A DNA stretch of 5,539 nucleotides from Lentisphaeria bacterium (GTDB taxonomy: Bacteria; Verrucomicrobiota; Lentisphaeria; Victivallales; JAUVCU01), in the NCBI GenBank assembly GCA_030590715.1, contig JAUVCU010000134.1:1-5539 (forward strand). Reading direction: 5' to 3'. The position numbers were made by a program, and so were the translations under genes. This document shows positions 5,385 to 5,539 of the stretch, piece by piece. The notes under the pieces are model-generated. The model did no database searches, was not told where the DNA came from, and saw nothing but the letters and a program-made list of their open reading frames with translations. Position 1 is the stretch's first letter. The number at the start of each line of letters is the position of its first letter.

Positions 5385-5539
5385 ATGCCGAATTTTGACA
5401 AGAGTGGACCGAATGGAGATGGCTCAATGAGCGGAAGAGGTTTTGGTGAATGTAATGGAGAAGAAATACCATGGAGTGAAGTTGGCCAAAACAGGTTTAA
5501 TAATAGTGCAGAGCGACTTGGCAATAGAGCCGGACGCGG
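5385..5539 (+). CDS. DUF5320 family protein, N-terminal part only
   Basis: The frame is open from the ATG at 5385 to the window end, giving 51 full codons. The N-terminus MPNFDKSGPNGDGSMSGRGF, followed by GEC, fits the DUF5320 signature of small Gly/Met-rich proteins (typically MP-x-x-D-x-x-GP-x-G-x-GPMTGRG-x-G-x-C). C23 is the conserved cysteine. The stretch after it is Asn/Arg-rich and hydrophilic. A strong ribosome binding site, AAGGAGG (5373-5379), lies 5 bases upstream. The family is of unknown function; genes like it commonly sit beside DUF134, NifX/NifB-like iron-molybdenum cofactor proteins and Mrp-type ATPases (recalled association, not visible here). The window ends before the C-terminal half, so completeness cannot be judged. 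Confidence 0.8.
   Translation, partial: MPNFDKSGPNGDGSMSGRGFGECNGEEIPWSEVGQNRFNNSAERLGNRAGR

Overview
The window is ordinary bacterial chromosome of moderate-to-low GC content. It suggests an anaerobic or facultatively anaerobic bacterium: it carries a flavodoxin/ferredoxin fusion and the DUF134, C_GCAxxG_C_C and DUF5320 families, all commonest in anaerobes. The phylum cannot be fixed from this stretch. There are no tRNA, rRNA, insertion sequence, CRISPR or phage signals. All stops seen are TAA or TAG, and every gap between genes is shorter than 200 bases.

Layout. Positions 1-3139 are read on the minus strand and 3237-5539 on the plus strand, with a divergent promoter region at 3140-3236. 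On the minus strand, from that region leftwards, lie an EFR1-type flavodoxin/2[4Fe-4S] protein (2342-3139) and, abutting it with no gap, a DUF89/ARMT1-like metal-dependent phosphatase (1442-2341). Beyond them, apparently as separate units, are a membrane-anchored DUF192 protein (707-1270) and a beta-class carbonic anhydrase (596 to beyond position 1). On the plus strand lie a fosmidomycin-resistance-type MFS transporter (3237-4394), a UPF0251/DUF134 DNA-binding protein (4518-4862) closed by a clear intrinsic terminator, a short C_GCAxxG_C_C redox protein (4956-5285), and the start of a DUF5320 protein that runs off the right edge (5385-5539).

The main discovery is a palindrome, consensus TAGCATATGCTA, present three times in the window and always in a promoter region: between the divergent EFR1 and MFS genes, before DUF134, and before the C_GCAxxG_C_C gene. 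Its centre lies about 39-54 bases upstream of each start codon. No further copy of the core GCATATGC was noticed by eye. Because DUF134 has a sigma-region-4-like helix-turn-helix and one site lies before its own gene, the simplest reading is an autoregulated DUF134 regulon. It would join an exporter, an iron-sulfur flavoprotein, a damage-control phosphatase and small cysteine-rich proteins.

Inferred function: a locally controlled redox, metal or cofactor-handling module. The regulator would sense a small molecule, metal or thiol state, the MFS protein would export a compound, EFR1 would supply electrons, DUF89 would hydrolyse a phosphorylated metabolite, and the C_GCAxxG_C_C and DUF5320 proteins would act as thiol or metal partners. 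The substrate is unknown. The carbonic anhydrase and DUF192 genes look like unrelated neighbours, as they lack the palindrome.
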